DNA of 64,000 nucleotides from an uncultured Spirochaetales bacterium (GTDB taxonomy: Bacteria > Spirochaetota > Spirochaetia > Sphaerochaetales > Sphaerochaetaceae): contig CASFTW010000001.1 of assembly GCA_949297785.1 (NCBI GenBank), positions 237,853 through 301,852 of the forward strand, written 5' to 3'. The notes beneath the pieces were generated by a model. The model had not been told where the DNA came from. It did not search any database and worked only from the letters and a program-made list of their open reading frames with translations. The position numbers and the translations under genes are program-made. Positions 24,374 to 35,255 of the stretch are shown piece after piece. Position 1 is the stretch's first letter; the number at the start of each line of letters is the position of its first letter.

Positions 24374-26496
24374 CAGAAGAGGAAGTTCTCTATTTTTGCG
24401 GCAAAAGATGAGACATCAAGAGCTTCCTCATCAGGAATGTAATACGGAGGAAGGCAGTTTCTTATGGCCTCTATGTATCTTGAGGTCCTTCCGTCCGCGA
24501 TTATCACGACACCTCTGTCGCTCTCGCTCCTGATGAGACGGCCGAGTCCCTGCTTGAGCGTGATGAGCATTTCAGGAACAGAGATATACAGAAACGGTGA
24601 TTTCTCCTCTTTCATGAGGAGCTGCGAGCGTGCCCTCATGATGCAGTCCTGTATATGGGGAAACGGTAGCTGGGTTATGATGAGCAGGCGCAGGGCATCG
24701 CCTGGAACGTCTATTCCCTCCCAGAACGATCTGAGACCGAAGAGGATCGAATTCTTCTCGCTGAGGAACTTCTTTCTCAGTATGTTCGTGCTTGTGCCTG
24801 TTTTCTGTATCAGAAGCGGCATTTCAATATTATCCTTCACCAGCGCATACACCCTTTCCATCATGTCCTTTGACGTGAAAAGGACAAGCGCGCTTCCACC
24901 GCTTGCATTGACACAGTCTTCAATCATTCGCGCAAGATATTCCGCATAGCTGTCTTTCTGCTGAGCATCAAAGCGCATGAAATTTCCCCTCACGGGGAAA
25001 AGCAGCATTGCGTTCCTTGAGTAGTCAAACGGAGATGGATAGAAGCCGGTGACAAGCTCGCTGCCGCTGCCGAGTCCCACCTGTTTGAGGAAATAATTGA
25101 AATTCTTTCCCGTCTTCACCGTTGCGGACGTGCAGACAACGGTATCAAGTTTGGAGAATATGAAATCATTCATCCTGTCGGCGACCGAAACCGGACTGAC
25201 GCACATCGTCACGCCTTCCTCATCGGGGCGGAACTTGTAATAGCACACCGTCCTGTCATCCGTGCCGTGGTTGTAGAAGGAAAGCAGGACATCATGGTAC
25301 TCCTCATACTCACCGAGGATTCCCGATGCGAGATTGATGTATATCTCATCCTCGTCAGTGCAGTTCTTATCAAGCCCCTGCAGGAAGAAACGGAAAGCCT
25401 TGAGGATTTCATCCAGAGTGATGAGAAGCTGTGCAGCCTCACCTTTTCCAATATCATCGAAACTCTTCTGCGTGTCAGTTACAAGACACTCGCTCACGAA
25501 AAGCTGTCTGTCCCTTGCCGATACAAGGGTTTTTAGGAAGATTGAGGCTTCACTTGTGAACTGTGTCAGATTGACATTGAAGGCTCTTGCGTCATCTGCC
25601 GTTATTTCCTTCTTGTAAGTCGTTATGATATCGGCAAGATGCATGTTGTTCCTGTTCTTGTAGGTGATGGTGAAAAGCTTTTTGTAGCTTTCCCTCACCC
25701 TTTCCCCGCTCAGCGAGATGGAAAAAAACTCAGTGGCGCTTTTGTCAATATTGTGGCACTCATCGATGATGAGCCTGTTGTAAGGCGGTATGATGACAGA
25801 TTCGTCAAAGCCCTCGTCACCCGCAGCCCTTATATAGCTGTCTATGAAAAGCAGGGCATGATTCGTGACAATCAGACGGCTGTTTTTAGCCTTCTGGATC
25901 GCATTATAGTAAAAGCACTTGCCTATATAAGGACAACGCTGCTTGAGGCAGGTGTCTTTGTCGCTTCTTATATTAGCGGCAAATGATGTTCTCAGCAGCT
26001 TGTGCTCAAGTTCCTCCATGATTCCGGTTTCAGTGCTGCGGAACCATGCATAGATTTTGTCCTCTGCATTCTCAGCTTCCTCAAAAAGCTTTGCCTCACG
26101 GTTTTTGAAGCCGCTTACGGCATTCAGCATTTTGGAAACGCAGACATATCTGTTGCGCCCGAGCAGGAGCGCATAGGGAATGTCGAGATCAAGGGCCTTC
26201 TCAAGCGTCGGCAGGTCCTTGTTGATTAGCTGCTGCTGAAGAGCGACATTGCTGGTGGCGATGACCGTCTTCTCATCACTGTTCTCCTGTGCGTTGAGAA
26301 GCGCAACGGCAAGATAGGCATATGACTTTCCGATTCCGGTTCCCGCCTCGATGACACCCTTGCAGTTCTCGTTGTAGCAGCGTGCAACATCCTCGGCCAT
26401 TGCCAGCTGGTCCGGACGGTTTTCGTAGGCTGGCAGCTTGAGGGAAAGCTTTCCCCCCGATGCGAATATGTCCTCAAGGTCGGAGAGGGAAATCAC
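24373..26496 (-). CDS. dinG: DinG/XPD-like DNA helicase
   Basis: A 707-residue SF2 helicase of the DinG/YoaA type. Walker A EAGTGIGKS is near residue 50. Four cysteines expected to hold the 4Fe-4S cluster are in CVSKM and CLKQRCPYIGKC, then Walker B IIDECHN, and motif VI QGLGRLIRS near the C-terminus. Such helicases unwind DNA 5'-3' and resolve D-loops, R-loops and G4s. The start is a GTG at 26496 with GGGGAG six bases upstream, and it overlaps the response-regulator stop by 4 bases. It is the last gene of the murG-cvpA-holB-hk-rr-dinG run. Confidence 0.9.
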   Translation of the reverse strand: MISLSDLEDIFASGGKLSLKLPAYENRPDQLAMAEDVARCYNENCKGVIEAGTGIGKSYAYLAVALLNAQENSDEKTVIATSNVALQQQLINKDLPTLEKALDLDIPYALLLGRNRYVCVSKMLNAVSGFKNREAKLFEEAENAEDKIYAWFRSTETGIMEELEHKLLRTSFAANIRSDKDTCLKQRCPYIGKCFYYNAIQKAKNSRLIVTNHALLFIDSYIRAAGDEGFDESVIIPPYNRLIIDECHNIDKSATEFFSISLSGERVRESYKKLFTITYKNRNNMHLADIITTYKKEITADDARAFNVNLTQFTSEASIFLKTLVSARDRQLFVSECLVTDTQKSFDDIGKGEAAQLLITLDEILKAFRFFLQGLDKNCTDEDEIYINLASGILGEYEEYHDVLLSFYNHGTDDRTVCYYKFRPDEEGVTMCVSPVSVADRMNDFIFSKLDTVVCTSATVKTGKNFNYFLKQVGLGSGSELVTGFYPSPFDYSRNAMLLFPVRGNFMRFDAQQKDSYAEYLARMIEDCVNASGGSALVLFTSKDMMERVYALVKDNIEMPLLIQKTGTSTNILRKKFLSEKNSILFGLRSFWEGIDVPGDALRLLIITQLPFPHIQDCIMRARSQLLMKEEKSPFLYISVPEMLITLKQGLGRLIRSESDRGVVIIADGRTSRYIEAIRNCLPPYYIPDEEALDVSSFAAKIENFLF

Positions 26497-27860
26497 TGTG
26501 CACTCCCCGATGATGAAGAATATTCCTCGAGTTTCCTGTGCAGCGTCTTCCTTCCGATTTTAAGTATCTCTGCGGCACGGGTCTTGTTGCCTTTGCAGTA
26601 ATCTATGGTGGACATGATGAGAATCCTCTCGGCTTCATCAAGGCTTGTTCCGATTTTTATGTCCACGGCCGAAGCACTCTTTTCTTCCGTTATCTGAGGA
26701 GGAAGATCATCAACGTCAATGACTTTTGAGCGTGCAAGCACGACACAGCTTTCAACCGTATTGCGCAGTTCCCTTATATTGCCGGGCCAGGAGTATGACA
26801 TGAGGGCCTTGCGGGCAGCAGGAGAGAAACCGGTCACGTCCTTGTCATCTTCCTTGTTGAAAGTATCGAGGAATGATGCGATAAGCAGTCCTATGTCCTC
26901 CTTTCTCTCCCTGAGTGGCGGCACCTCGATATGCACGACATTCAGGCGGTAATAGAGATCCTCCCTGAAATTGCCGGCCTTCACTTCCTCTTCAAGATTC
27001 CTGTTGGTTGCGGCGATGATCCTCACATCCACATTGATCGTCTCGCTGCCGCCCACCCTCTCAAAGGCACGTTCCTGAAGGACGCGCAGTATCTTGACCT
27101 GCGTGGATGCGTTTATCTCGCCGATCTCATCAAGGAATATGGTTCCCCCGTCAGCCAGTTCGAAACGGCCCTTCTTCTGGCTTACGGCGCCCGTGAAGGC
27201 ACCTTTCTCATGACCGAAAAGCTCTGACTCAAGCAGGTTTTCGGACAAAGCCGCACAATGAACCTTGATAAACGGTCCGCCGCTTCTGTTGGACATGGAG
27301 TGGATGGCATCGGCAACAAGCTCCTTGCCGGTACCGCTTTCACCGGTGACAAGCACGGAAGCACGGGTCGGAGCGACCTGCTCGATCGTCTCCATCATCT
27401 TCACAAGAGGCGCGCTCTTTCCGATGATCTGATGGAAATCCTGCTTCTTCCTCAGTGTCGATATTTCCTTTGTGAGCTTCTCGTTCTGTTCCTTGATGAG
27501 TTTGTTGGACAGCGCTTTCGAGACTGTGAGGATGAGATGGTCAAGATCAACAGGCTTGGTGAAGAAATCGACGGCACCGTCCCTCATTGCCTGAACGGCA
27601 TCCTCTATCGAACCGTGCCCCGTAAGGACAATGACGGGAAGAGTCGGATACGCCGCATTGATCTTCTTCAGAAGCTCATAGCCGCTCATCACCGGCATCC
27701 TGAGATCGGTGATCACAAGATCGATGGTGTTTTTGTTTATGACTTTCCAGGCCTCCTGTCCGTCTGCAGCCTCGAAGGTGTCGTATCCTTCGTCCTCAAA
27801 TGCGATCTGAAGACCGGAGCGTATGTTTTTCTCGTCATCGACAATAAGAATGTTAGCCAT
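26493..27860 (-). CDS. NtrC-type sigma-54 activator, Rrp2-like
   Basis: A 455-residue response regulator. The receiver has DD at 8-9 and phospho-acceptor D52 in ITDLRMP. A central AAA+ domain follows with Walker A GESGTGKE (173-180) and the sigma-54 contact motif GAFTGA (220-225). A C-terminal Fis-type HTH reads [20 protein letters not shown]. All parts needed to open sigma-54 promoters are present. The ATG at 27860 has AGGAG upstream; it overlaps the kinase end by 8 bases. Its partner is the upstream PAS kinase. The likely target is the sigma-54 promoter at 23329-23345, an inference. The order matches Borrelia hk2-rrp2 as I recall it. Confidence 0.93.
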   Translation of the reverse strand: MANILIVDDEKNIRSGLQIAFEDEGYDTFEAADGQEAWKVINKNTIDLVITDLRMPVMSGYELLKKINAAYPTLPVIVLTGHGSIEDAVQAMRDGAVDFFTKPVDLDHLILTVSKALSNKLIKEQNEKLTKEISTLRKKQDFHQIIGKSAPLVKMMETIEQVAPTRASVLVTGESGTGKELVADAIHSMSNRSGGPFIKVHCAALSENLLESELFGHEKGAFTGAVSQKKGRFELADGGTIFLDEIGEINASTQVKILRVLQERAFERVGGSETINVDVRIIAATNRNLEEEVKAGNFREDLYYRLNVVHIEVPPLRERKEDIGLLIASFLDTFNKEDDKDVTGFSPAARKALMSYSWPGNIRELRNTVESCVVLARSKVIDVDDLPPQITEEKSASAVDIKIGTSLDEAERILIMSTIDYCKGNKTRAAEILKIGRKTLHRKLEEYSSSSGSAQ

Positions 27861-29022
27861 CACTCATCTCCTCAAGCGCGATTCTCTCATCGCTGGGCAC
27901 CGGCAGGCTCACGGTGAAAGCCGTTCCTTCACCTACAGTGCTCTCAACACTTATGTCGCCTCCGTGTTCCTTTATGATTTTATACACGACGGTAAGACCA
28001 AGTCCCGTACCGCTTGCCTTGGTGGTGAAATAGGGTTCGAAAATCTTGCTCATCTTATCCCTTTCGATACCGCATCCGGTGTCGCGGATGATTATCCTGA
28101 CATAGTCTCCGTCGCTCTTTGCGATGAGATCGAGACGGCCTCCCCTTTCCATCGCGTTCATCGCATTCTTGATCATGTTCAGCAGCGCCTGACGTATGTA
28201 ATTCGCATCAAGCATGAGCTGAGGCAGGAACGGCTCCACCCTGACAATGAACTTTATACCGTGCTCCTCAAGCTCGGGACGCACGAAATCCTCAAGTGAG
28301 GTTATGACAGGTTCAAGACGCTGTTTTTTCAGTTCGACATTCATTGGCCGTACCGCGAAAAGGAAGTCGACCGCAATACCGTTGAGATGATCGATCTCCT
28401 CCTCAAGCACGTTCGTATAGCGCTTTGCATCCTCACCGGTAAGGCTGCCTTTCTTCTCGAATGCCTTCTTCAGCAGCTGGAGATGAATCTGCATCGCGGC
28501 CAGGGGATTCTTTATCTCATGGGCGATTCCCGCAGCCATTGTGGTCATTGATGCAAGGGATTCGCTTCTTCTCAGCCGCGTCTCCTTTCTCTTGTCTTCG
28601 GTAATGTCCTGTACTGACAGATCAAGATACTCTCCTTCCTCGGTGGAGATGCGCCTGTTTGAAAGCAGGATGATCCTGACTTCATTTCCCGCCTGGAAAT
28701 AGAATTCCTTCTCATCTTCCTCACTTTCAGCACTTATTGTCCTCAGGTATGACATCACCTCGTCATCAGTCACCAGCTCGTCGAGACGTCGTCCTTCGGC
28801 ACGTCCCAGATACAGTCTGTTGGTGGGAAGAAGAGTGCAGAAAAGAGTGTTCGCATAACAGATGATATCGCCATCAAGCACACAGTGGCCGACCTTGCCG
28901 TTCTCAAGCAGAGCTTCAAGCATGTCGGTTTCCCTCATCTGAAGCGCAATGAGCCTCTTTATCTCTTTTTCCGGCATGCTGTCGATCTTGCTGACGGCCT
29001 TCCTGAGTAGTCTGTTGCTCAT
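27853..29022 (-). CDS. Soluble PAS histidine kinase, NtrB/Hk2-like
   Basis: A 389-residue sensor kinase with no membrane segment: a coil, a PAS fold (about 35-145), a HisKA domain with H168 in AHEIKNPL, and a HATPase_c domain with NMIKNAMNAM (N box), DTGCGI (G1), FEPYFTTKASGTGLGLTV (F and G2). It therefore senses an internal signal. The ATG at 29022 overlaps the holB-like stop by 4 bases (ATGA), and the gene overlaps the NtrC-type regulator, so kinase and partner are translationally coupled. Sensing of a cytosolic metabolite or redox state via PAS is likely, but no ligand can be named. Confidence 0.9.
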   Translation of the reverse strand: MSNRLLRKAVSKIDSMPEKEIKRLIALQMRETDMLEALLENGKVGHCVLDGDIICYANTLFCTLLPTNRLYLGRAEGRRLDELVTDDEVMSYLRTISAESEEDEKEFYFQAGNEVRIILLSNRRISTEEGEYLDLSVQDITEDKRKETRLRRSESLASMTTMAAGIAHEIKNPLAAMQIHLQLLKKAFEKKGSLTGEDAKRYTNVLEEEIDHLNGIAVDFLFAVRPMNVELKKQRLEPVITSLEDFVRPELEEHGIKFIVRVEPFLPQLMLDANYIRQALLNMIKNAMNAMERGGRLDLIAKSDGDYVRIIIRDTGCGIERDKMSKIFEPYFTTKASGTGLGLTVVYKIIKEHGGDISVESTVGEGTAFTVSLPVPSDERIALEEMSDG

Positions 29023-30146
29023 AATGCAAGGATCCCCCTGTGAATGTTCTCAAGCATGACGCGCCTGTTCTGCGCATAAACCTGGGAATTGTTGTAGCAT
29101 CTGCTGATGATACCCAGCATCCTGTCGCAGATGAATGCATCAAGTTTTCCCTGACGGAAGCCGTCTTCGGCAAGACTGACGCACTTTTCAAGAAACAGAC
29201 GCCAGGCTGAAAAGCTGTCAAGAAAAGCACAAAGGCTGTTCATCTCCTCACTTGTCAGCCCTTTCTTCCTGACAAGCAGGGCGTAGATGAACTCCTCTGC
29301 GAATATGTTAAGCTGATCGAGATCAAGACCGGATGAAATGAGGAAAAACTCCTCAAGATCACTGCCGTCCCTCCTGTAGCTGTCCCTGATCAGCGTGCAC
29401 TGGCACTCAGTGGAAAGAGATGGAAACTCATAATGGCGCACACGAGAGAGAATGGTATCGATGATGCGGCCTGCATTCTGTGATATCAAAATGATGTATG
29501 CACCCTCGGGAGGTTCCTCCAGAAGCTTGAGGATCGAGTTGACGGCACCGGTGCTGGCATCCTCGATGTTTTCAAGGATCACGATCTTGTTCTGCTCGCT
29601 GTTCTGCTGCAAATAGGACTGAATAAGCCTGATCTGGTCTATCGTGAAAAGCGATGATTTCCTTTTCTTCGAGATGAAGAGATCATAGGCTTTGTCAAAT
29701 GCCGAAAGGAATTCAGATGATGCCTGACTGTCATCCGGCGACGGCTCTTCCATCAGGAGGGAGGAAAGCTCGCTGGCAGCTGCAAAGACATCCTTGTCGC
29801 TGTTCGTGTAAAGCGCCTCGTGGCAGGAAAGCAGCATCACCCTCACCTCATGCACAAGATTGAGAAACGCTGATGAGGTCATGTCCTTCTCATAAAGATT
29901 CCTCAGCGCCCTGATACGCAGTGTGCTGTCCCGTGAGGACAGAGTGATTATATTTGCGCTTTCAAGCGTGTCGAATTTATCCTCTTCCCCGCTGAGACAG
30001 AGAGCCAGCTCCAGAGCCGTTGTCATACGCGATGTATACGGACTGCCTGAAAACAGGATTGACTGTGGAAGACGGTTATCCTTCATCTCTTCTTCCAGCT
30101 GTCTGGCAATCTGCTTCTGTGTTCTAGCTGATCTGAGTAATGGCAT
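29019..30146 (-). CDS. holB: DNA polymerase III delta' subunit-like clamp-loader protein
   Basis: A 375-residue AAA+ clamp-loader relative. The start is RLPQSILFSG with a degenerate P-loop (SPYTSRMT), as expected for delta', which does not hydrolyse ATP; the sensor-1 region reads ILENIEDASTGAVNSILKLLEEPP, the usual delta' motif, and the SRC-like motif is LSRVRHYEF. It is expected to act in the clamp loader at the replication fork. The C-terminal third is variable. The ATG at 30146 overlaps the cvpA end by 23 bases, and the stop overlaps the kinase. Confidence 0.78.
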   Translation of the reverse strand: MPLLRSARTQKQIARQLEEEMKDNRLPQSILFSGSPYTSRMTTALELALCLSGEEDKFDTLESANIITLSSRDSTLRIRALRNLYEKDMTSSAFLNLVHEVRVMLLSCHEALYTNSDKDVFAAASELSSLLMEEPSPDDSQASSEFLSAFDKAYDLFISKKRKSSLFTIDQIRLIQSYLQQNSEQNKIVILENIEDASTGAVNSILKLLEEPPEGAYIILISQNAGRIIDTILSRVRHYEFPSLSTECQCTLIRDSYRRDGSDLEEFFLISSGLDLDQLNIFAEEFIYALLVRKKGLTSEEMNSLCAFLDSFSAWRLFLEKCVSLAEDGFRQGKLDAFICDRMLGIISRCYNNSQVYAQNRRVMLENIHRGILAL

Positions 30147-30666
30147 TCATACCTTCCTGAGCAATGTTCTCAAGTGTTGAAATCGTACCCGGAAGCAGCG
30201 GGTTGATTATCTTCTTTATTATAACAGAGGAATTAAGCAGGTTCGACAGATCGAAAACCGGCTGGATCGTCAGCAGATAGACGATGACGGAAAAGACAAG
30301 GAGCGAGAATACAAGGCCCCAGAGAAAACCGAGGATGTTGTCAACCACACCGAGGTTGAAAGTCTCCACGATCTTCCTTGCCATCTTGCCTACAAGGACG
30401 ACGGCAAGGAAACCGGCGAGTGCAAGAGATGCAAAGCTGATGATGGATACTGCCCATGCGGGGAAACCTTCCGGCAGGACTGACGCCAGATTGGGAGAGA
30501 GCATGGATGTGAACATGATGGCGACAAGAAGGCCGATCACTATGCCGATCCACTTTGAAAGCTCCATGACGAATCCCCTGATGCAGCAGAATACGGCGCT
30601 GACCATGGTGAAGACGAATATCACGATATCGATAATGCTGAGGCTGACTCCTCCAAGTTCAATCAT
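30124..30666 (-). CDS. cvpA: CvpA family membrane protein
   Basis: A 180-residue inner-membrane protein with four helices: IIDIVIFVFTMVSAVFCCIRGF, the next pair, and a fourth around LGFLWGLVFSLLVFSVIVYLL. This is the pattern of the CvpA family (colicin V production, envelope stress). The amphipathic C-terminal tail lies in the cytoplasm. The ATG at 30666 has GAAGGAG six bases upstream. It overlaps murG by 8 bases and holB by 23. As in Borrelia it lies between murG and the kinase-regulator pair. Confidence 0.85.
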   Translation of the reverse strand: MIELGGVSLSIIDIVIFVFTMVSAVFCCIRGFVMELSKWIGIVIGLLVAIMFTSMLSPNLASVLPEGFPAWAVSIISFASLALAGFLAVVLVGKMARKIVETFNLGVVDNILGFLWGLVFSLLVFSVIVYLLTIQPVFDLSNLLNSSVIIKKIINPLLPGTISTLENIAQEGMNAITQIS

Positions 30667-31687
30667 TTATGACTCCTTCAATAATAGATGCGATCCTCGC
30701 TGAGGCATCCTCGCATCTGAGTTTATAAGCGTTTTCTCCGATGTCTGTGTCATCATCCATCAGAACGGAGACTTTTTCAAGAAAATCTTTTCCATCCTTC
30801 AGTACCGCAGCCGCCCCTCTTTCCTCAAGCCATGCTGCGTTCTCGATCTGATCCCCCCTGCTCTGGCTGCTCCTGAGCGGAATGAGCAGGCTTGTCTTTG
30901 CCAGGATGCACAGCTCGCTCACGGTATTCGCTCCGCTCCGGGTTATGACAAGCTTCGCCTTCTTCATCAGAAGCGGAAGCTCATCTCCTATGAATTCCCT
31001 CTGATCATAGTTGTCCCTCTTTATGGAGAAGTCCCCGCTTTTTCCGGCCTGATGCACTACATGCCATCTTGAACACAGTGCATCAAGGTTCTCATAGACA
31101 AGAGTGTTGATCTCTGCGGCTCCCATGCTGCCGCCGAGCACAAGGATTAGATCTTCAGATACCGGAATATCTTCATGTGCCATTGAAACAATTTCATGCC
31201 GCACCGGGTTACCCGTGTAAATGTATTTTTTTCCTTCAATGGCAGTTGAGTCAAAACCGAGACAGACTATGTCTGCAAAGCGCGAGTTTATACGGTTGGC
31301 AAGTCCCATTGAGCAGTCCGACTCATGTGTCACGAGCTTTATCCCGAGGATGGATGCGGCAAGGCATACGGGAACCGAGACGAAGCCGCCTTTGGAGAAA
31401 AGGACATCCGGTTTTTCCCTTCTCAGTATTCCAAGTGACTGAAAGAAACCTGCACACACCCTGAAAATATCGGTGAAGTTCTCTAATGAGAAATAGCGGC
31501 GCAGCTTTCCCGTGCTGACCGGATAGAATCTCAGGCCGTGACTCTCCACGTATTCCGCCTCGCTTTTCTTTTTCGAGCCGATGTAGAATGAGTCAAAGGA
31601 ACCATACCTGGAGACAAGTTCATCATAAACGCTCAAAGCAGGAATCACATGACCCAGTGTACCGCCTCCGGTAAATGCAATCTTCAT
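30659..31687 (-). CDS. murG: MurG, UDP-GlcNAc:lipid I transferase
   Basis: A 342-residue GT28 glycosyltransferase that makes lipid II. It has the N-terminal glycine loop [25 protein letters not shown] (usually HEQN), the C-terminal LGGSMGA, and GANTVSELC with the UDP-binding glutamate. The ATG at 31687 is preceded by GGAGGAG at 13 bases, a long spacing. It is separate from the dcw cluster at 38-52 kb, unlike the usual order. It diverges from secA. Confidence 0.93.
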   Translation of the reverse strand: MKIAFTGGGTLGHVIPALSVYDELVSRYGSFDSFYIGSKKKSEAEYVESHGLRFYPVSTGKLRRYFSLENFTDIFRVCAGFFQSLGILRREKPDVLFSKGGFVSVPVCLAASILGIKLVTHESDCSMGLANRINSRFADIVCLGFDSTAIEGKKYIYTGNPVRHEIVSMAHEDIPVSEDLILVLGGSMGAAEINTLVYENLDALCSRWHVVHQAGKSGDFSIKRDNYDQREFIGDELPLLMKKAKLVITRSGANTVSELCILAKTSLLIPLRSSQSRGDQIENAAWLEERGAAAVLKDGKDFLEKVSVLMDDDTDIGENAYKLRCEDASARIASIIEGVIND

Positions 31688-31787
31688 ACATGAAAACTTA
31701 CTCCTCCCTCTTGCAGTGTGTCAATTAGACACAGGCCATGTTTTTTTGACGCAGACCGGCCGCCTTTCCTTTGCTTTCCGTTTTTTG

Positions 31788-31793
31788 TATTAT
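31788..31793 (+). promoter_or_regulatory. -10 box just before secA
   Basis: TATTAT at 31788-31793 predicts a start near 31800, three bases before the secA ATG. No good -35 is seen (TTTCCT at 17 bases). Confidence 0.35.
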
Positions 31794-31802
31794 ATGCCTC
31801 AT

Positions 31803-34580
31803 ATGGCTAAGAATTTTTTTGCCGCCCTCTTCGGCGGAACCAAACACGATAAAGATATGAAAAGGCTCAACCCCATCGTTGCTACAGTGAATGCAGAGGC
31901 AGGATGGGCTGAGAAACTGAGTCAGGAAGACATGGTCAGACAGACCGGAGAATGGAAGGCCCTGATCAGGGACGGAAAGACAAATCTTGATGTGATCCTG
32001 CCCAAAGCCTTCGCAATGGCAAGGGAAGCCAGCTGGAGGGTTCTGGGCGAAAAGCATTACGATGTCCAGATAATGGGTGCAGTAGTTCTTCATCAGGGAG
32101 ATATCCTTGAAATGAAGACGGGTGAAGGAAAAACCCTCACCTGTGTTCCTGCCGCATACCTCAATGCGCTCTCCGGCAAAGGCGTTCATGTCGTAACCGT
32201 CAATGACTACCTTGCAGGACGTGACGCTTCATGGATGGGTCCTGTCTATGCGTACATGGGGCTGACCACCGGTTTCATCTTCGCCAATCAGGACAACGAA
32301 TCAAAGAAAAAGGCCTATGCCTGCGATATAACATACGGAACCAACAACGAGTTCGGCTTCGACTATCTGAGAGACAACCTGAAATGGAGAATGCAGGACA
32401 AGGTACAGCCGACACACAACTACTGTATCGTTGACGAGATCGACTCCATCCTCATCGATGAGGCAAGAACCCCTCTCATCATCTCAGGTCAGGCCGATGA
32501 TGACTCAAAACAGGTTAAGGCCGCAAACAGCATCGTTCACTTCCTCAAGGAATGCGAGAAAAATCCCGAAACCGGCGAGTATTACGAGCTGACCAAGATG
32601 GAAATGCTCGACAGGAAGACAGTGGAGTCCTTCGACGAGAGAGGAGACTACAGGATTGACGAGAAAGCGAAGAACATCACGTTCACCAAGCAGGGCATAA
32701 ACAATCTTGAGAGAATCCTGAAGTCACAGGGTCTGCTTGTCACCTCAACGGATGAGAACGGTAATGACACAACCAGCATATATGATGACGGGAACTTCGA
32801 GCTGATCCATTACTGCACCGAAGCCGTGATCGCCCACCGCCTTTACGAGAAGGATGTGGATTATGTTGTTCATGACGGCATTGTCGAGATCGTCGACCAG
32901 TTCACAGGACGAATTCTGTCCGGCAGACGCTATTCAGGCGGTCTCCATCAGGCAATAGAGGCAAAGGAAGGCGTGAAGATACAGGGCCAGTCAAAGACTT
33001 TCGCCACCATCACATTCCAGAACTTCTTCAGGATGTATGACAAGCTTTCCGGCATGACCGGTACTGCCGATACCGAGGCAAACGAATTCAAGCAGATATA
33101 TGATCTCGATGTTGTCGTTGTGCCGACCAACAAGCCGGTGAGAAGAGTCGATCTTCCCGACCTCATCTATTACAACGAGGAGATGAAGTTCAACGCGATC
33201 GTAGAAGAAGTGAAGAAGATCCATGCCACAGGACAGCCCGTGCTTGTCGGTACGGTCTCAATCGAGAAGTCCGAACTGCTTTCGAAGATGTTCCGCCGTG
33301 CCGGTATCCAGCATGAGGTTCTCAATGCAAAGAACCATGCGAGAGAGGCTTTCATCATAGGTGAAGCCGGACGCAAGGGTGCAGTCACCATTTCAACGAA
33401 CATGGCCGGACGCGGTACTGATATCAAGCTGGGCGGCTCTCCTGAGCATCTTGCAATGAAGAAAGTCGGCAGCGAGGCTGAGCCGGAAGTCCTCCGCCAG
33501 GCTGTAAAGGACATCATGCCTCAGTGGAAGGAAGCATATGAGGAGGTAAAGGCACTGGGAGGCCTTTACATCATCGGCTCGGAGCGTCATGAATCAAGGC
33601 GTATCGACAACCAGCTGAGAGGCCGTTCCGGCCGTCAGGGCGATCCGGGTGCATCCCGCTTCTTCGTCTCGATGGACGATACTCTCATGCGTCTTTTCGC
33701 TTCCGATACTGTCAAGTCAATTGTCGGAAAGCTCGGCATGACAGACGGTGCCCCAATCGAGAACAAAATGCTTACCAATGCAATCGAGAAGGCACAGGAA
33801 AGAGTCGAGGAGAGAAACTTTGAAATAAGAAAGAGACTTCTTGATTATGATGATGTCCTCAACGAGCAGAGAAACTACATCTATGAACAGAGAGACGAGA
33901 TCATCACAAGCGATGACCTGCTCTCCCGTATCAAGGAAAACTGCAGGATCTTTACGGAGAGTCTTTATGAGGAGACGCAGAAGGAAGGCGTTATCAAGTA
34001 CAGGGAAGCTCTTCAGAGAACCTTCACGACAAGTTTCGATCTCACTGATGACGAGTACAAGGCAAAGCCTGTCGACACTGTCGTTGACAGGATAAACGCC
34101 ATCCTTGATGCAAAGGAAAAACTCATCGGAAAGGAGAACTTCAATCTTTTCATCCGCTCCCTGTATCTCAGGAATATTGACAAGAGATGGATCGACCACC
34201 TTGATGTGCTTGACGAGATAAAGGATGCTTCCCAGCTCAAGAGCTATGCACAGAAGAATCCTCTCATCGAATATAAGAATGAGGCAAGTGATGCTTATGA
34301 CAAGATGCTTGACGAGATAAGCGAGAATGTCTGCCGTACTGCTGTCGCCGCAAAGTTCGTCCTGAGAACTTCAAGCCGCAGTCCGCAGAATTCAAAGCTC
34401 ACCCTTTCCCGTCCTCAGATCAATGCACAGGCAAGCCAGAATGCTGCAAAGCCTCATGTGACTGACTCCGCAATGAAGACAACCACTGTTGTGCGCACAA
34501 CGCCGAAGATCGGGCGCAATGATCCCTGTCCCTGCGGAAGCGGAAAGAAATACAAGAACTGCTGCGGCAGGAATGTGTGA
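31803..34580 (+). CDS. secA: Preprotein translocase ATPase SecA
   Basis: A 925-residue SecA with NBD1 Walker A MKTGEGKT, Walker [18 protein letters not shown], the preprotein-binding domain, NBD2 and the helical scaffold, and a C-terminal zinc SEC-C motif [14 protein letters not shown] that can bind SecB and phospholipids. It drives proteins through SecYEG. The ATG at 31803 is chosen because the family begins near [11 protein letters not shown]; no Shine-Dalgarno precedes it and a TATTAT lies ten bases upstream. It stands alone between murG and a GNAT gene, with a terminator after it. Confidence 0.98.
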   Translation: MAKNFFAALFGGTKHDKDMKRLNPIVATVNAEAGWAEKLSQEDMVRQTGEWKALIRDGKTNLDVILPKAFAMAREASWRVLGEKHYDVQIMGAVVLHQGDILEMKTGEGKTLTCVPAAYLNALSGKGVHVVTVNDYLAGRDASWMGPVYAYMGLTTGFIFANQDNESKKKAYACDITYGTNNEFGFDYLRDNLKWRMQDKVQPTHNYCIVDEIDSILIDEARTPLIISGQADDDSKQVKAANSIVHFLKECEKNPETGEYYELTKMEMLDRKTVESFDERGDYRIDEKAKNITFTKQGINNLERILKSQGLLVTSTDENGNDTTSIYDDGNFELIHYCTEAVIAHRLYEKDVDYVVHDGIVEIVDQFTGRILSGRRYSGGLHQAIEAKEGVKIQGQSKTFATITFQNFFRMYDKLSGMTGTADTEANEFKQIYDLDVVVVPTNKPVRRVDLPDLIYYNEEMKFNAIVEEVKKIHATGQPVLVGTVSIEKSELLSKMFRRAGIQHEVLNAKNHAREAFIIGEAGRKGAVTISTNMAGRGTDIKLGGSPEHLAMKKVGSEAEPEVLRQAVKDIMPQWKEAYEEVKALGGLYIIGSERHESRRIDNQLRGRSGRQGDPGASRFFVSMDDTLMRLFASDTVKSIVGKLGMTDGAPIENKMLTNAIEKAQERVEERNFEIRKRLLDYDDVLNEQRNYIYEQRDEIITSDDLLSRIKENCRIFTESLYEETQKEGVIKYREALQRTFTTSFDLTDDEYKAKPVDTVVDRINAILDAKEKLIGKENFNLFIRSLYLRNIDKRWIDHLDVLDEIKDASQLKSYAQKNPLIEYKNEASDAYDKMLDEISENVCRTAVAAKFVLRTSSRSPQNSKLTLSRPQINAQASQNAAKPHVTDSAMKTTTVVRTTPKIGRNDPCPCGSGKKYKNCCGRNV

Positions 34581-34606
34581 GACCTGAAAAAACTCACATA
34601 ACATAG

Positions 34607-34635
34607 GGAGCTTCGATTCAGCGGAGCTCCTTTTT
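34607..34635 (+). terminator. Terminator of secA
   Basis: Stem GGAGCTTCG / CGGAGCTCC (one G-T pair) with the loop ATTCAG, then TTTTT. Confidence 0.88.
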
Positions 34636-34679
34636 CATGTCTCATGCAGCAATCAGGTTTTTAAGTTAGCATAGATTAT

Positions 34680-35255
34680 ATGAATACTCCTAAAATAGAA
34701 ACAGAACGCCTCAGACTCAGAAAGTTCACACAGGATGATCTTCCCGCCCTTCTTGAAATACTTCAGGACAGGGATGTGAACAGATTCCTTCCATGGTTTC
34801 CTTTGAAAACCATGGATGATGCACGTAATTTTTACGAAACCCGCTATTCATCTGTCTATGCACAGCCTTGCGGCTATGCATATGCTGTCTGTCTGAAAGA
34901 TGATGATACCCCGGTCGGATACATCAATGCAGACAGCTCGCCTTCCCATGATCTCGGTTATGGCCTGAAAAAGGAATACTGGAACCGTGGCATCATTACT
35001 GAAGCAGGAAAGGCTCTTGTGAATCAGATAAGAAAAGACGGCATTTTCCCTTTTCTCACTGCGACACACGATATCAACAATGCAGCCAGCGGAAAAGTGA
35101 TGGAGAAACTCGGTATGAGTTATATGTATTCTTATGAAGAAATGTGGCAGCCCAAGAATTTCAAAGTCACGTTCAGGATGTATCAGATTAATTTTGATCC
35201 ATCTCAAGGTGTATATATGAAATACTGGAATGAATCAGAAACACATTACATCTGA
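34680..35255 (+). CDS. GNAT acetyltransferase, RimJ/RimL type
   Basis: A 191-residue acetyltransferase with the RimJ/RimL start IETERLRLRKFTQDDLPAL, the middle strands, an acetyl-CoA loop around GYGLKKEYWNRGIITEA (with Gly-containing P-loop in the usual place), and NNAASGKVMEKLGM near the end. The family acetylates N-termini of ribosomal proteins or small molecules; the substrate is unknown. The ATG at 34680 has no ribosome site and lies directly after GATTAT. It converges on the LysM/LytM gene with 7 bases between stop codons. Confidence 0.82.
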   Translation: MNTPKIETERLRLRKFTQDDLPALLEILQDRDVNRFLPWFPLKTMDDARNFYETRYSSVYAQPCGYAYAVCLKDDDTPVGYINADSSPSHDLGYGLKKEYWNRGIITEAGKALVNQIRKDGIFPFLTATHDINNAASGKVMEKLGMSYMYSYEEMWQPKNFKVTFRMYQINFDPSQGVYMKYWNESETHYI

